Assembly (NCBI GenBank): GCA_963930645.1
Contig: OZ005650.1
Span: 67,191,018 to 67,255,017 of the forward strand
DNA: 64,000 nt
From: Salticus scenicus
Taxonomy: Eukaryota > Arthropoda > Arachnida > Araneae > Salticidae
Direction of reading: 5' to 3'
The position numbers and the translations under genes are program-made. Shown here in pieces: positions 10,711 to 20,728 of this stretch (positions are counted from its first letter, which is position 1; every line of letters starts with the position of its first letter). The notes beneath the pieces are model-generated. The model did no database searches, had not been told where the DNA came from, and saw only the letters and a list, made by a program, of their open reading frames with translations.

Positions 10711-13044
10711 ATCATTTTTTTGTGGACGCTGTATCTCACGAACCAATGAATGAAACTTAACCAAACTTGGTATTTAGTTGCACCCTGACATAAACTGGTG
10801 CTGATTAGATTTTGGGATCAATCGCTCAATAGGTGGCGTTGTGATCGCATTTTATGCAAATTTTTAACATGGCAGCATAGGACAAAATTCCGTATAAATG
10901 GGCATAAAGAGAGTTATTTTACACTTGTGATTGTAAAATTAATAGGATTTATTGATAATAGTAGTAGTTAGCTAGGAAAAAAATTTTGTGCATGGGGGGG
11001 CATCGGTTCCCCCCCTGGGGGGGAAAATCCCCCCCCGGGGAAGTAAATTTTCAAGATGGGTATCTTTCGAAAGGTCTCGTTGATAATAGTAGTAGTTAAC
11101 TTGGAAAAAATTTTTGTGCATGTGGGGGCATCGGTTGCCCCCCCACCGGGGGGGAAGTTCCCACCCGGGGGGGCAAAATTTCAAGATGGGTATCTTTCGA
11201 AAGATCTCGTCAATACCTTTAAAACGAATGGTTGAACGATAAATCTGTGATAATTTAAACCAAAGTTATCGATTTTTTTTACTTTTAACAAAAAAAAACT
11301 TAGAAAAATATCGCAATTTTTTTTTTTTTTTTTTTTTTTTAACGAAATTTAACCAAACTTGGTATTTAGTTGGTCCCCGACATAAACTGGTGCTGATTAT
11401 GTTTGGGGATCAATAGCTCAACAGGTGGCGCTGTGATAGCATTTTATCTAAATTTTTAACATGGCAGCATAGGACAAAAATTCGTATAAATGTGCATAAT
11501 TAGAGTTGTTTTAAACTTGTGATTGTAAAATTAATATGAATTATTGATAATAGTAGTATGTAACTAGGAAAAAAATTTTCTGCATGGGGGGGCATCGCTT
11601 CCCCCCCTAGGGGAAAAATACCCCCCCAGGGGGGGTAAATTTTCACATTGGGTATTTTTCGAAAGATCAGGTTGATAATAGTAGTAGTTAACTAGGAAAA
11701 AATTTTTGTGCATGTGGGGCCATCGGTTGCCCCCCCACCGGGGGGGGAAGTTCCCACCCGGGGGGGCAAAATTTCAAGATGGGTATCTTTCGAAAGATCT
11801 CGTCAATACCTTTAAAACGAATGGTTGAACGATAAATCTGTGATAATTTAAACCAAAGTTATCGATTTTTTTTAGTTTTAACAAAACTAAACTTAGAAAA
11901 AAAATCGCATTTTTTTTTTTTAAACGAAATTTAACCAAACTTGGTATTTAGTTGGTCCCCGACATAAACTGGAGCTGATCATGTTTGGGGATCAATAGCT
12001 CAACAGGTGGCGCTGTGATAGCATTTTATCTAAATTTTTAACATGGCAGCATAGGACAAAAATTCGTATAAATGTGCATAATTAGAGTTGTTTTAAACTT
12101 GTGATTGTAAAATTAATATGAATTATTGATAATAGTAGTATGTAACTAGGAAAAAAATTTTCTGCATGGGGGGGCATCGCTTCCCCCCCTAGGGGAAAAA
12201 TACCCCCCCAGGGGGGGTAAATTTTCACATTGGGTATTTTTCGAAAGATCAGGTTGATAATAGTAGTAGTTAACTAGGAAAAAATTTTTGTGCATGTGGG
12301 GCCATCGGTTGCCCCCCCACCGGGGGGGGAAGTTCCCACCCGGGGGGGCAAAATTTCAAGATGGGTATCTTTCGAAAGATCTCGTCAATACCTTTAAAAC
12401 GAATGGTTGAACGATAAATCTGTGATAATTTAAACCAAAGTTATCGATTTTTTTTAGTTTTAACAAAACTAAACTTAGAAAAAAAATCGCATTTTTTTTT
12501 TTTAAACGAAATTTAACCAAACTTGGTATTTAGTTGGTCCCCGACATAAACTGGAGCTGATCATGTTTGGGGATCAATAGCTCAACAGGTGGCGCTGTGA
12601 TAGCATTTTATCTAAATTTTTAACATGGCAGCATAGGACAAAAATTCGTATAAATGTGCATAATTAGAGTTGTTTTAAACTTGTGATTGTAAAATTAATA
12701 TGAATTATTGATAATAGTAGTATGTAACTAGGAAAAAAAATTTCTGCATGGGGGGGGCATCGCTTCCCCCCCTGGGGGGGAAGTACCCCCCCGGGGGGGA
12801 TAAATTTTCAAGATGGGTATCTTTCGAAAGGTCTCGTCAATACCTTTAAAACGAATGGTTGAACTATAAATCTGTGATAATTTAAAACAAAGTTATCGAT
12901 TTTTTTCACTTTTAACAAAAAAAAAAAAAAAACTTAGAAAAAAAAAAATCGTACTTTTTTTTTTTTTTTTTTTTAATATTGTTACTGATTAAATATGTAT
13001 AGGTAAATATAGAAGAAAGTCTTGTGGTGGCCACAACATACTAG
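10557..13044 (+). mobile_element. HINE-like element, copy 4 (expanded, near-identical to copy 2)
   Basis: Nearly base-for-base the same as the element at 1995-3927, from TTTTTACTTTCTTCTATAT through the terminal hairpin and CTAG (13041-13044), while the flanks differ. Insertion by transposition therefore fits better than segmental duplication. Two differences stand out: the GTCT tract is shorter (10680-10710), and there are three 582-bp monomers (starts 11341, 11923, 12505) rather than two. The middle monomer combines the start of the last monomer with the end of the first. Non-coding; small frames such as 10972-11184 recur in copy 2 only because the DNA is repeated. Confidence 0.82.
11341..12970 (+). 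repeat. Three 582-bp tandem monomers, middle one hybrid
   Basis: Starts at 11341, 11923 and 12505 give exact 582-base spacing. Monomer 1 matches type A of copy 2 and monomer 3 matches type B. Monomer 2 opens like B (GGAGCTGATCATG) but downstream has A-type features (CCTAGGGGAAAAAT and CACATTGGGTATTTTTCG). The switch lies between about 11980 and 12150, where A and B are identical. Confidence 0.9.
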
Positions 13045-13966
13045 TTTCTGAAATAAATACTGTGATGTGTCGAGAGTTTTATTAATGACGCACAATATTC
13101 ACATACAGGCTTATTAAATCGTACATCAAAGCATGTACAAAGAGCTGAACGTCTATTTTGTTGGAATATATCCACCATTTAAGCGAGAAGCGTCATATAC
13201 AAATCTAAATTTTATACCGAAAATGTTTTAGAAAAGAAATTAAACTATTAGTAATTTGCTTGATAAAGTGATTACATATGTGTTTTTGGAATTCAAAATT
13301 TCTTTAACCTGTCCTGAAATGTAGATGCTGAGTATACTATATACGTCCGAAAAATCAACTTAAAGATAATAATAAAGTATTCAATAGTATTGATATAAAA
13401 CACAACTGCCTCTCAGGTAGATAATTTTTGAGTTAGAGATGTGGCGCTTTTTTTGTTGCTGAGGTACTTAATACACATATTTTAATGACAAAAACTGAAA
13501 TTTGCCATTTTTTGAGTTGTGTCACATTTGTTGCCGGGATATGATTATATGGATAAAAACAGTAAGATTTGTTAAGCACTTAACATTTTTATTTAAAATA
13601 AAATCAGATATGAATCAGATGTTTTAAGTGAACTTCAATAAATGCAGCACGATCTTGTGAAACTTTTAAATAAGATAGCCATATAACTGCAATACAAATT
13701 AAAGCCTGCGTAGGTACAAAGACGTCCGGTATGGTTTCAACTTTATTATGAAAAATTTGAAACTTCTATTTCCAGTAATAGAAAATACAGAAAATGAAAT
13801 AGTTACAGAGATACATTCTGTATTAAAATTTAAAGTACACGAAGTACAGAGATCACTACGTGAGTCATTATTTACGGGGGGGGGGGGGGTTAAATAGTGA
13901 CGTTATCTGTTTAAAATAAAACTAAAATCTACTATATAATTAAAACTTATCAAGCGCACCACACAT
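13045..13966. other. Unannotated AT-rich stretch
   Basis: No recognised repeat apart from a G-run at about 13877-13889. No credible open frame. Possible unique host sequence. Confidence 0.5.
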
Positions 13967-13968
13967 TA

Positions 13969-14175
13969 CAGCCAGCAGCAAAAGTATCCGAGCTCTAGCA
14001 AAAATTCCTATATAAAAAAAGTACACTAGTTTTGTTAAATAAATCCTTGTCGAATTCTCTTCATAGTCAGTCTAAGAATATGATTCGGCAAGGATTTATT
14101 TAACAAAACAGCATTAAGTGTACTTTTTTTATACAGGAATTTTTGCTAGTGCTCGGATACTTTTGCCTGCGACTG
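13969..14175. mobile_element. Palindromic MITE, Tc1/mariner-type ends
   Basis: A 207-bp foldback element flanked by TA on both sides. The left end reads CAGCCAGCAGCAAAAGTATC and the right end is an imperfect reverse complement (GATACTTTTGCCTGCGACTG). The inner arms pair AGTACACT and TTGTTAAATAAATCCTTG with their complements around a centre near 14065. A TA target and an internal structure of little more than two arms point to a Tc1/mariner-derived MITE. A related single end lies at 26196-26264. Confidence 0.82.
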
Positions 14176-14211
14176 TATTCTCTAAATCATGTTTATTTAA
14201 AGTCTGTATTA

Positions 14212-14373
14212 CAGTAAAACCTCTCAAGTTGGACACCCCTATAAGTTGGACGCTTTTTCTCGGAACGGAATGTATCCATTAACATTATGTCTAACCCCTA
14301 TAAGTTGGACACCTCTCTAAGTTGGACACTTTTTCTTGGAACCGTAGGTGTCCAACTTAGAGAGGTTTTACTG
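14212..14373. mobile_element. Palindromic MITE, pogo/Tigger-like ends
   Basis: A 162-bp element flanked by TA (14210-14211 and 14374-14375). The ends are CAGTAAAACCTCTC-AAGTTGGACACC and the complement GGTGTCCAACTT-AGAGAGGTTTTACTG. An internal run of ATAAGTTGGAC motifs repeats the end sequence. Ends beginning CAGT..AACCTCT with a TA target recall pogo/Tigger-type mariner elements. It lies 36 bases from the preceding MITE. A related single end lies at 42605-42654. Confidence 0.8.
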
Positions 14374-14375
14374 TA

Positions 14376-15080
14376 TTTAGGTTGTAATAATTTTTGATTA
14401 TTTCACTATACTTATTAACTATTATTTAAATGCCTTATTCATTATAACTAATAAATGCTATTATTGTTATTCCATGAATTTATTCCATTTAGACTGATCT
14501 CCCTTTCAAAAACGCAGGACTAGCAAGACCATGTTTGTTACATCATCAGATCAAGTCCTCAACACGAGGTGGGTGCCAAAATAGGCTTCTCGTGTTACGA
14601 TGTCAGGCTCAGATTACAAAAATCAGTGGCTCCAGCTGTCACTGAAACAGTGAGACGAAACCAAAATATTTTTCCTGAGATAAAGTTTGCCGTCAGAGGC
14701 CAGAGGAATAACTCGGAAAAATAATACATAAATGAAAAAGAAAGTCTCCCACCCTTGTCAAACTGTCAGGGAAGTTGCCCCTCAAAATTGTTCCACCTGC
14801 CTTTAAAATATCCTCCCCTCTTCATAGCAGTTTCATCTCCAACCACCCCCGCTCAGAATAGGAACGACAAGCCAACATCTGTAGTTGCACCACGTTTTTT
14901 TAAACGAAGTATTATATGCATATGCGTAAAAAAAAGAAGAAAAAGACGCCACTTTTTTTTTTTTTTTTTTTAGTATGGAGGGCTATTAGTCTCAATCTAC
15001 GGATTTTTACGATACCAGTTTTACGATAGTTGGACATTTATCGAAAATATAAATGAATAATTTGAAAGCGATGTTATAAT

Positions 15081-15167
<87 letters not shown>

Positions 15168-16775
15168 CGTCATTCGTACTAACTTAATTCTGTTTTTACC
15201 AGAATTTCATCAAAATCGTTTTTTCTGTTTCTTTTTTTACTTAGAAAGAAAAAGAAAAGAGAAGAAAATTAATAACAATCAGTATCGATTTTTTTCCCCA
15301 AAAAAAAACTTTAATATGGCATTATAAGACAAAATTTCGTATAAATACATGTAATGAGAATTATTATTAGTTGCCCCCCCCCCCTCAAAAAAAAAAAAAG
15401 TGGGGGGGGGATACTTACCGATTATGATTCTCGTGTTTATTTATTTATTTTTTTTTCTGTAGTCTCAATACATACAAAGTAATTTTTTTTTTTTTTACAT
15501 TAAAAATACGTAAGTCAGTATTTGTAAGAGTCGGCCCTTCGTAGATAGTTTGTATTAGAGTTTAGACTGACTTCGGCATTTGGTAATTGAAAAACAACTT
15601 TTCAGTACAGTTCGAGGGAAGGTTGTATTTGTATATTCTGATAAATTGATGCGGAAAAATTTCATGAAAAGTAAGGGCATGAAAATAAAATCTCCACTGA
15701 AAATTTAATTTATAATGAATACGGCTTTCTAAAAAATAAATAAATAACATTTATTTTTATTTTACTTTAATTTTTCTACTATGATGATTTACAAATATTC
15801 CAATTAATGCATTTTGAATAACAGTAATACATTTCATTTATTTATTATTATTATTATTATTTTCCAAAAACCTGAAAACTTGCTCATTTTTCTTTTTCTT
15901 TTTCCTTTCTTTCTTTTTCTTTTCTTTTCTTTCTTTCTTTTTCATTTTTTTTTTTTTTTTTTTTTTTTTTACATAAAATAACCCATACATGTTCGATTCA
16001 TTTTCTGCATTTTTTTTCCCCACCCAAAATTGATAAAATTTTTCCTCACACTGTCAGTAAATATATATTTCGGGCAATATGCTTTTTTACAGAATTCTTT
16101 ATTTTTAAAGGCAATATGGATAAGCATTCAAAGGGGAAAAAAATTGAGTGTAATTTTTACTAAACGGGCAAAGAAATTTCGCAGGAATTAATGCTTTCTT
16201 TATTCAGAAGTTACTGAAAATCCCTTGTCTAGAAAACTGCAAAACACTAACAAGAGTAATTTATATTAAAAAGAAAGAAAGAAAGAATACAAAATAAGAA
16301 TTTATTCACTTTCATCTGTCATCTATTTTTCATTTTTCATTATTCTTTTACTGAATCAAAGTAGTTGAATGCAATCGTTGGCTAATACGTGCGTAATTGT
16401 GTATGGTACAACCAATGTTTGTAAATTACATAGATATGTATACATATTTACAAAAATTGGTGCATATTCTTACACCATTTGCATATCTTTGTGAATTTCT
16501 TACCAAACTAATTTTATGAAATATTTATCTGATAGCCTTCTACTTCTCCTTCTTCTTTTTCTTTCTTTTTTTTTTAACTCCTTTTGTTATAAGTTTGATA
16601 AATGATGGCGAACCTGAATAACTAATATTAAATTTTTAACAGTATTAGTAAGTTTTATTTATCTAGTAGTTACACTCGCCTATATACAAAATGGGTTTTT
16701 CAGTTTATTCTTTCATAAACCATGCAGTAGACCTTTAGAAAGTCAAGAAGTAGATGGCTCATCATTGAAAAACTC
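14376..16775. other. Non-coding stretch with long (TA)n and pyrimidine tracts
   Basis: Contains a (TA)n tract at 15084-15166, a C-run/G-run pair near 15376-15410, a TTA repeat near 15842 and a long CTTT-type pyrimidine tract at about 15886-15970. The part around 15290-15375, with TATCGATTTTTTTCCCC and TTTCGTATAAAT, resembles a decayed piece of the HINE-like monomer. The moderately GC-rich part 14500-14900 has no recognisable protein. Confidence 0.55.
15084..15166. repeat. (TA)n microsatellite
   Basis: About 40 TA units with one TG interruption near 15149. One of the two longest TA tracts in the window. Confidence 0.97.
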
Positions 16776-16777
16776 AC

Positions 16778-17224
16778 TTGTTCACATATTTGGCTTCCGC
16801 TTATGTTAAAACGAATAGCCTGCGACTCCCCGATGCTATTTACCAATTAACCTTCCCCAGCGTTCCAAACGTTCTTTTCCGCCCGCTTCAGCAATTAACG
16901 AAATCACACTCCTTGCCTCGCAAGAGAACAAAATATGAAAAAAGGAAAAAGAAAAAGTGGGGGGTGGGATTTGTTATAAGCAGGAATGCGCAGCAGACGA
17001 TAACGGGGGATTGGCCGGCAGTTGAAAGATCGTCTGTCCATCTCTCGTCGGAAATCGATGCTTTTTGGAGGAGCGAGCAGCATCTGATGGACGAGCTGGA
17101 GATGATCCCTAAAGGCAAGAGATGCAGGAGGAAGAAACAGAAGAGGAAAGAGTTGGGATTACTTGGGAGATCATTTGTTGCGGGGAGGAGAAGACAAGGT
17201 GTAAAAGAGTGCTTTAGCAAATAA
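16778..17224 (+). other. GC-richer island with a 148-codon open frame, coding status uncertain
   Basis: One of the two longest open frames in the window (148 codons, ATG at 16778 in good isolation). The product would be basic, with Lys/Arg-rich stretches around residues 48-60 and 112-126 (KGKRCRRKKQKRK) and no domain, signal peptide or membrane segment I recognise. The opposite strand is also open (16888-17220), as expected from base composition, which argues against strong coding selection. The island is markedly richer in G and C than its flanks and not repeated in the window. It could be an exon, a conserved regulatory island or chance. I see no clear splice sites or polyadenylation context that settles it. 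Confidence 0.25.
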
Positions 17225-17527
17225 GAAATTCTCGAAGACGGTTTTTCTTTTTCTATTTTTCTTTGCTGTTAAATGTCTTACTGGTAAGAAGCAATCATTC
17301 ATCAGGGCGAAACTTTAGAAGTGTATATTTGTTTAATGTCTGCTGAAATCCTTTTACTCAAACAACCTTTTAATCGAAAGAAGCAAAAATCTGAGGCTGC
17401 CTTTTTGGAAGTTCTTCCGATCATACACAAAAGGTCAGATTTTTCTTTAAAGGGATGATGATGATAATAATAATAGAAAAAGTAATAATATCAATAATAA
17501 ATAGTATTTGAAAAGGTTTTATTTAAT

Positions 17528-17595
<68 letters not shown>

Positions 17596-18283
17596 TAGTT
17601 TGTTGTAGGGCGACTAAGGCGCCCGTTGAAAAATAATCGTTTCATTTTATTTATTTCTCACTTTAAATAATTCATTTGCTAGCAAGCCCGTGCGAAATTT
17701 TATCACTTTGTTTATCTTTTGTTTATCTTATCTTTAAAATTATTATTTTATAGACGTCATTTTTTTTATATGCATGAGCAAATTTATTTTTGTTTTTATT
17801 TTATTTTATTTTTTTACGGGAAAGCATATTTCATTTTATGCTGAAAAAGAAAATAATGGCAACAATTAAAAATTTAAATGTATTTTAAAGCTTTTATTTT
17901 CATATTTTAATTAATTTTAAAAAAATCTAATTATATATTCGTTACAAATGAGGTACCAAATGAAAGGCGTTATTTTTCTGAATACATCTGTTTAAACAGC
18001 TTATCGATCGGACAATTAGATTTTTTAAAATTGACTAAAGTATGAAAATTAGGAGACAGAGTCCAAGGAAATCTCTTAAGCCTATCTATTAAGCCTAAAG
18101 TGTGACAGAATCAGCCACGGATGAGGGTAATTATATATGCTGATAATAATATGTTGTGTGTTAAAGTCATTTAAAGGATTTTAGCTAGCTTTGATTTAGC
18201 TAGGATTTATGACTTTAACCAAATATAAAAAACATATTTTAGATCTAAAAAAAAAAAAAAAATAATAATAATAATAAAAATAT
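17225..18283. other. AT-rich stretch with (TA)n tract and possible repeat edge
   Basis: Has a (TA)n tract at 17526-17594, directly followed by CTAGTTTGTTGTAGGGCG and a short GC hairpin (GGGCGACTAAGGCGCCC). This may be the edge of an unclassified interspersed repeat. The rest is AT-rich without features, ending in A- and TAA-tracts at 18248-18280. Confidence 0.45.
17526..17594. repeat. (TA)n microsatellite
   Basis: More than 30 TA units with one interruption near 17540, directly followed by CTAGTTTG. Confidence 0.97.
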
Positions 18284-18338
18284 ACAGACACGACATTATT
18301 TCATTATTTAAAGCATGAAAATCTGACATTGACAGATT

Positions 18339-18602
18339 TTAATTTAGTGCCAGAGGCCTACTGCTAAACTTGTTAATATCGACAAATTCTTCTTTAGTTA
18401 CTTCGTGACGATCTAAATTCCATGATAAAGTTTTCATTAAATCAAACCAATGTGTTTCAGCTGCAAATACTGTAACAAATAACGTTGGAAGTCCAAACTG
18501 CCTTATAGCCGCAAAACAACGTTTTTTCTCTTTTTCCCAGTGAGGGGGAGGTGTGCCTTGGGGGGGACTCATGTCAAAGGTGTGCCTTGGGGGGGGACTC
18601 AT
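18339..18602 (-). pseudogene. Fragment of Helitron Rep-type N-terminal domain (Helitron_like_N)
   Basis: An 87-codon minus-strand frame whose core reads RCFAAIRQFGLPTLFV, then TVFAAETHWFDLMKTLSW. This matches the typical pattern of Helitron replication initiator proteins (R-LG-PTLF-T-SAAE-HW-DLL). In an intact Helitron this domain precedes the HUH nuclease and a PIF1-like helicase. Here only about 60 residues of it remain, cut off at LALN and fused upstream to minisatellite-encoded proline-rich sequence. The catalytic HUH and Tyr motifs are absent, so it cannot be active. Copy 2 (19691-19924) differs at only a few residues. Confidence 0.7.
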
Positions 18603-18803
18603 GTCAAAGTTGTACCTTGGGGGGACTCATGTCAAAGTTGGGCCTTGGGGGGACTCATGTCAAAGTTGGGCCTGGGGGGGGACTCATGTCAAAGTTGGGC
18701 CTTGGGGGGACTCTTGTCAAAGTTGGGCCTTGGGGGGACTCTTGTCAAAGTTGTACCTTGGGGGGGACTCATGTCAAAGTTGGGCCTGGGGGGGGACTTC
18801 ATT
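18545..18803 (+). repeat. 28-base GC-rich minisatellite
   Basis: Tandem units of the form GGGGGGACTCATGTCAAAGT followed by TG(T/G)(G/A)CCTT, about nine in a row with small length changes in the G-run. All three plus-strand frames stay open through it, which is a periodicity effect and not evidence of a gene. Confidence 0.93.
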
Positions 18804-19374
18804 CAATAAACCGACTGAAATAGGCCCTTAGCACTATTAAGAGTGACGTATAAAAATTCGACAACGCTGTACCGACTGAAATAGGGGTACCTTGGGGGGG
18901 ACTCATGTCAAAGTTGGGCCTTGGGGGGACTTCATTCAATAAATCCCCATTCAATAAACCGACTGAAATAGGCCCTTAGCACTATTAAGAGTGACCAATA
19001 AAAATTCGACAACGCTGTACCGACTGAAATAGGGGTACCTTGGGGGGACTCATGTCAAAGTTGGGCCTGTGGGGGGATTCATGTCAAAGTTGTGCCTTGG
19101 GGGGACTTCATTCAATAAATCCCCATTCAATAAACCGACTGAAATAGGCCTCTAGCACTAATTAAGAGTGACCTATAAAAATTCGACAACGCTGTACCGA
19201 CTGAAATAGGGGTACCTTGGGGGGGACTCATGTCAAAGTTGTGCCTTGGGGGGGACTTCATTCAATAAATCCCTATTCAATAAACCGACTGAAATAGGCC
19301 TCTAGCACTAATTAAGAATGACCTGTAAAAATTCGACAACTCTACCGACTGAAATAGGCCTCTAGCACTAATAA
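18804..19374 (+). repeat. Higher-order tandem repeat of composite units
   Basis: Repeating block: minisatellite units, then TTCATTCAATAAA, AACCGACTGAAATAGGCC, TAGCACTA, a short spacer, AAAAATTCGACAACGCTGTA and CCGACTGAAATAGGGGTACC. About four copies are seen, with insertions and deletions. The same block recurs at 19990-20453. Confidence 0.88.
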
Positions 19375-19598
19375 TAATAATAACAAAGGATGGATAGTTT
19401 TCTGTTAGATGATCATCAGGTTTATTATAATTTTATGGAACGTGGAGCATGTAAAAAAATACCTTAATTATTTTAACTATTTATTATGTAATCGTTTTAA
19501 TTAGTTTTCTTATGTGGGGATGCTGTCCGCGTCTTAGCCATTCGGATCCGAGTTTTCTGTGGCTTTTTTTTACAAAGCGTAAATATGACCTAGGATTC

Positions 19599-19631
<33 letters not shown>
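19375..19631. other. Spacer between the two Helitron-derived repeats
   Basis: AT-rich spacer starting with a TAA tract and ending with a long A-tract (19600-19630). It has a short moderately GC-rich part near 19515-19560. No gene. Confidence 0.5.
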
Positions 19632-19633
<2 letters not shown>

Positions 19634-20453
19634 ATACAGACACGACATTATTTCATTATTTAAAACATGAAAATCTGACATTGACAGATTTTAATTTAGT
19701 GCCAGAGGCCTACTGCTAAACTTGTTAATATCGACAAATTCTTCTTTAGTTAATTCGTGACGATCTAAATTCCATGATAAAGTTTTCATTAAATCAAACC
19801 AATGTGTTTCAGCTGCAGATACTGTAACAAATAACGTTGGAAGTCCAAACTGTCTTATAGCCGCAAAACAACGTTTTTTCTCTTTTTCGCAATGAGGGGG
19901 AGGTGTGCCTTGGGGGGGACTCATGTTAAAGTTGTACCTTGGGGGGACTCATGTCAAAGTTGGGCCTTGGGGGGACTCATGTCAAAGTTGTGCCTTGGGG
20001 GGACTTCATTCAATAAATCCCCATTCAATAAACCGACTGAAATAGGCCCTTAGCACTATTAAGAGTGACGTATAAAAATTCGACAACGCTGTACCGACTG
20101 AAATAGGGGTACCTTGGGGGGGGACTCATGTCAAAGTTGGGCCTGGGGGGGACTAATGTCAAAGTTGTGCCTTGGGGCGACTTCATTCAATAAATCCCCA
20201 TTCAATAAACCGACTGAAATAGGCCCTTAGCACTAATTAAGAGTGACGTATAAAAATTCGCCAACGCTGTACCGACTGAAATAGGGGTACCTTGGGGGGG
20301 GGGGGGGACTCATGTCAAAGTTGTGCCTTGGGGGGACTTCATTCAATAAATCCCCATTCAATAAACCGACTGAAATAGGCCCTTAGCACTAATTTAGAGT
20401 GTATTATAAAAATTCGACAACTGTACCGACTGAAATAGGCCTCTAGCACTAAA
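19632..20453 (-). mobile_element. Helitron-derived repeat with minisatellite, copy 2
   Basis: Same orientation and same ends as 18284-19374. It carries the Rep-domain fragment (19691-19924), a shorter minisatellite (about 19905-19995) and three composite units. It ends at CCTCTAGCACTA, followed by an A-run. Confidence 0.72.
19691..19924 (-). pseudogene. Second fragment of Helitron Rep-type N-terminal domain
   Basis: A 77-codon minus-strand frame with FGLPTLFVTVSAAETHWFDL, closer to the usual Helitron_like_N pattern than copy 1 (S instead of F before AAE). It is truncated at the same LALN end and lacks the HUH and helicase parts. The near-identity to copy 1 (offset 1348-1352 bases) means the fragment spread or was duplicated after truncation. 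Confidence 0.7.
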
Positions 20454-20691
20454 AAAACTTTATATTTTATTATCACAAATAAAACTGCATCAGTATCTGC
20501 AATACAGACGAATATTTCAAATTTTTCAGTGACCAAAAAGTGCCTATTAGATGTAAGCGGGGTTGTTAGAGCAAAGACGGGTAGCAGGTTCGACCCTAAG
20601 TCACATTTCACTCTTGGATAAAAGGAAATGTAATGTAAAGCTGTAGAGGAGTAGTTTTTACAAAAAAGGGCAAAAATAACTCTTTAAATAG

Positions 20692-20728
<37 letters not shown>

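Larger units (their letters stand above)
18284..19374 (-). mobile_element. Helitron-derived repeat with minisatellite, copy 1
   Basis: Begins at TATACAGACACGAC after a TAA tract and ends at CTCTAGCACTA before another TAA tract. The same two ends bound copy 2 at 19632-20453. The minus strand carries a Helitron Rep-domain fragment (18339-18602). Next to it are about nine units of a 28-base minisatellite (18545-18800), then composite units of about 150-190 bases that alternate the minisatellite with ACCGACTGAAATAGG and AAAAATTCGACAACGCTGTA. It is not intact: no helicase region and no full Rep are present. Open frames on the plus strand in the minisatellite are periodic artefacts. Confidence 0.72.

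Noticed and set aside
18540..18831. Three overlapping plus-strand frames with repeated LGGTHVKVGPWGD-type peptides
   Set aside because: They come from a 28-base minisatellite open in all three frames. The peptide repetition is a by-product of the DNA period.
20560..20605. tRNA gene candidate (AGCAGGTTCGACCCTAAG)
   Set aside because: A B-box-like motif is present, but no cloverleaf could be made with an acceptor stem and a matching A-box; more likely a decayed SINE head.
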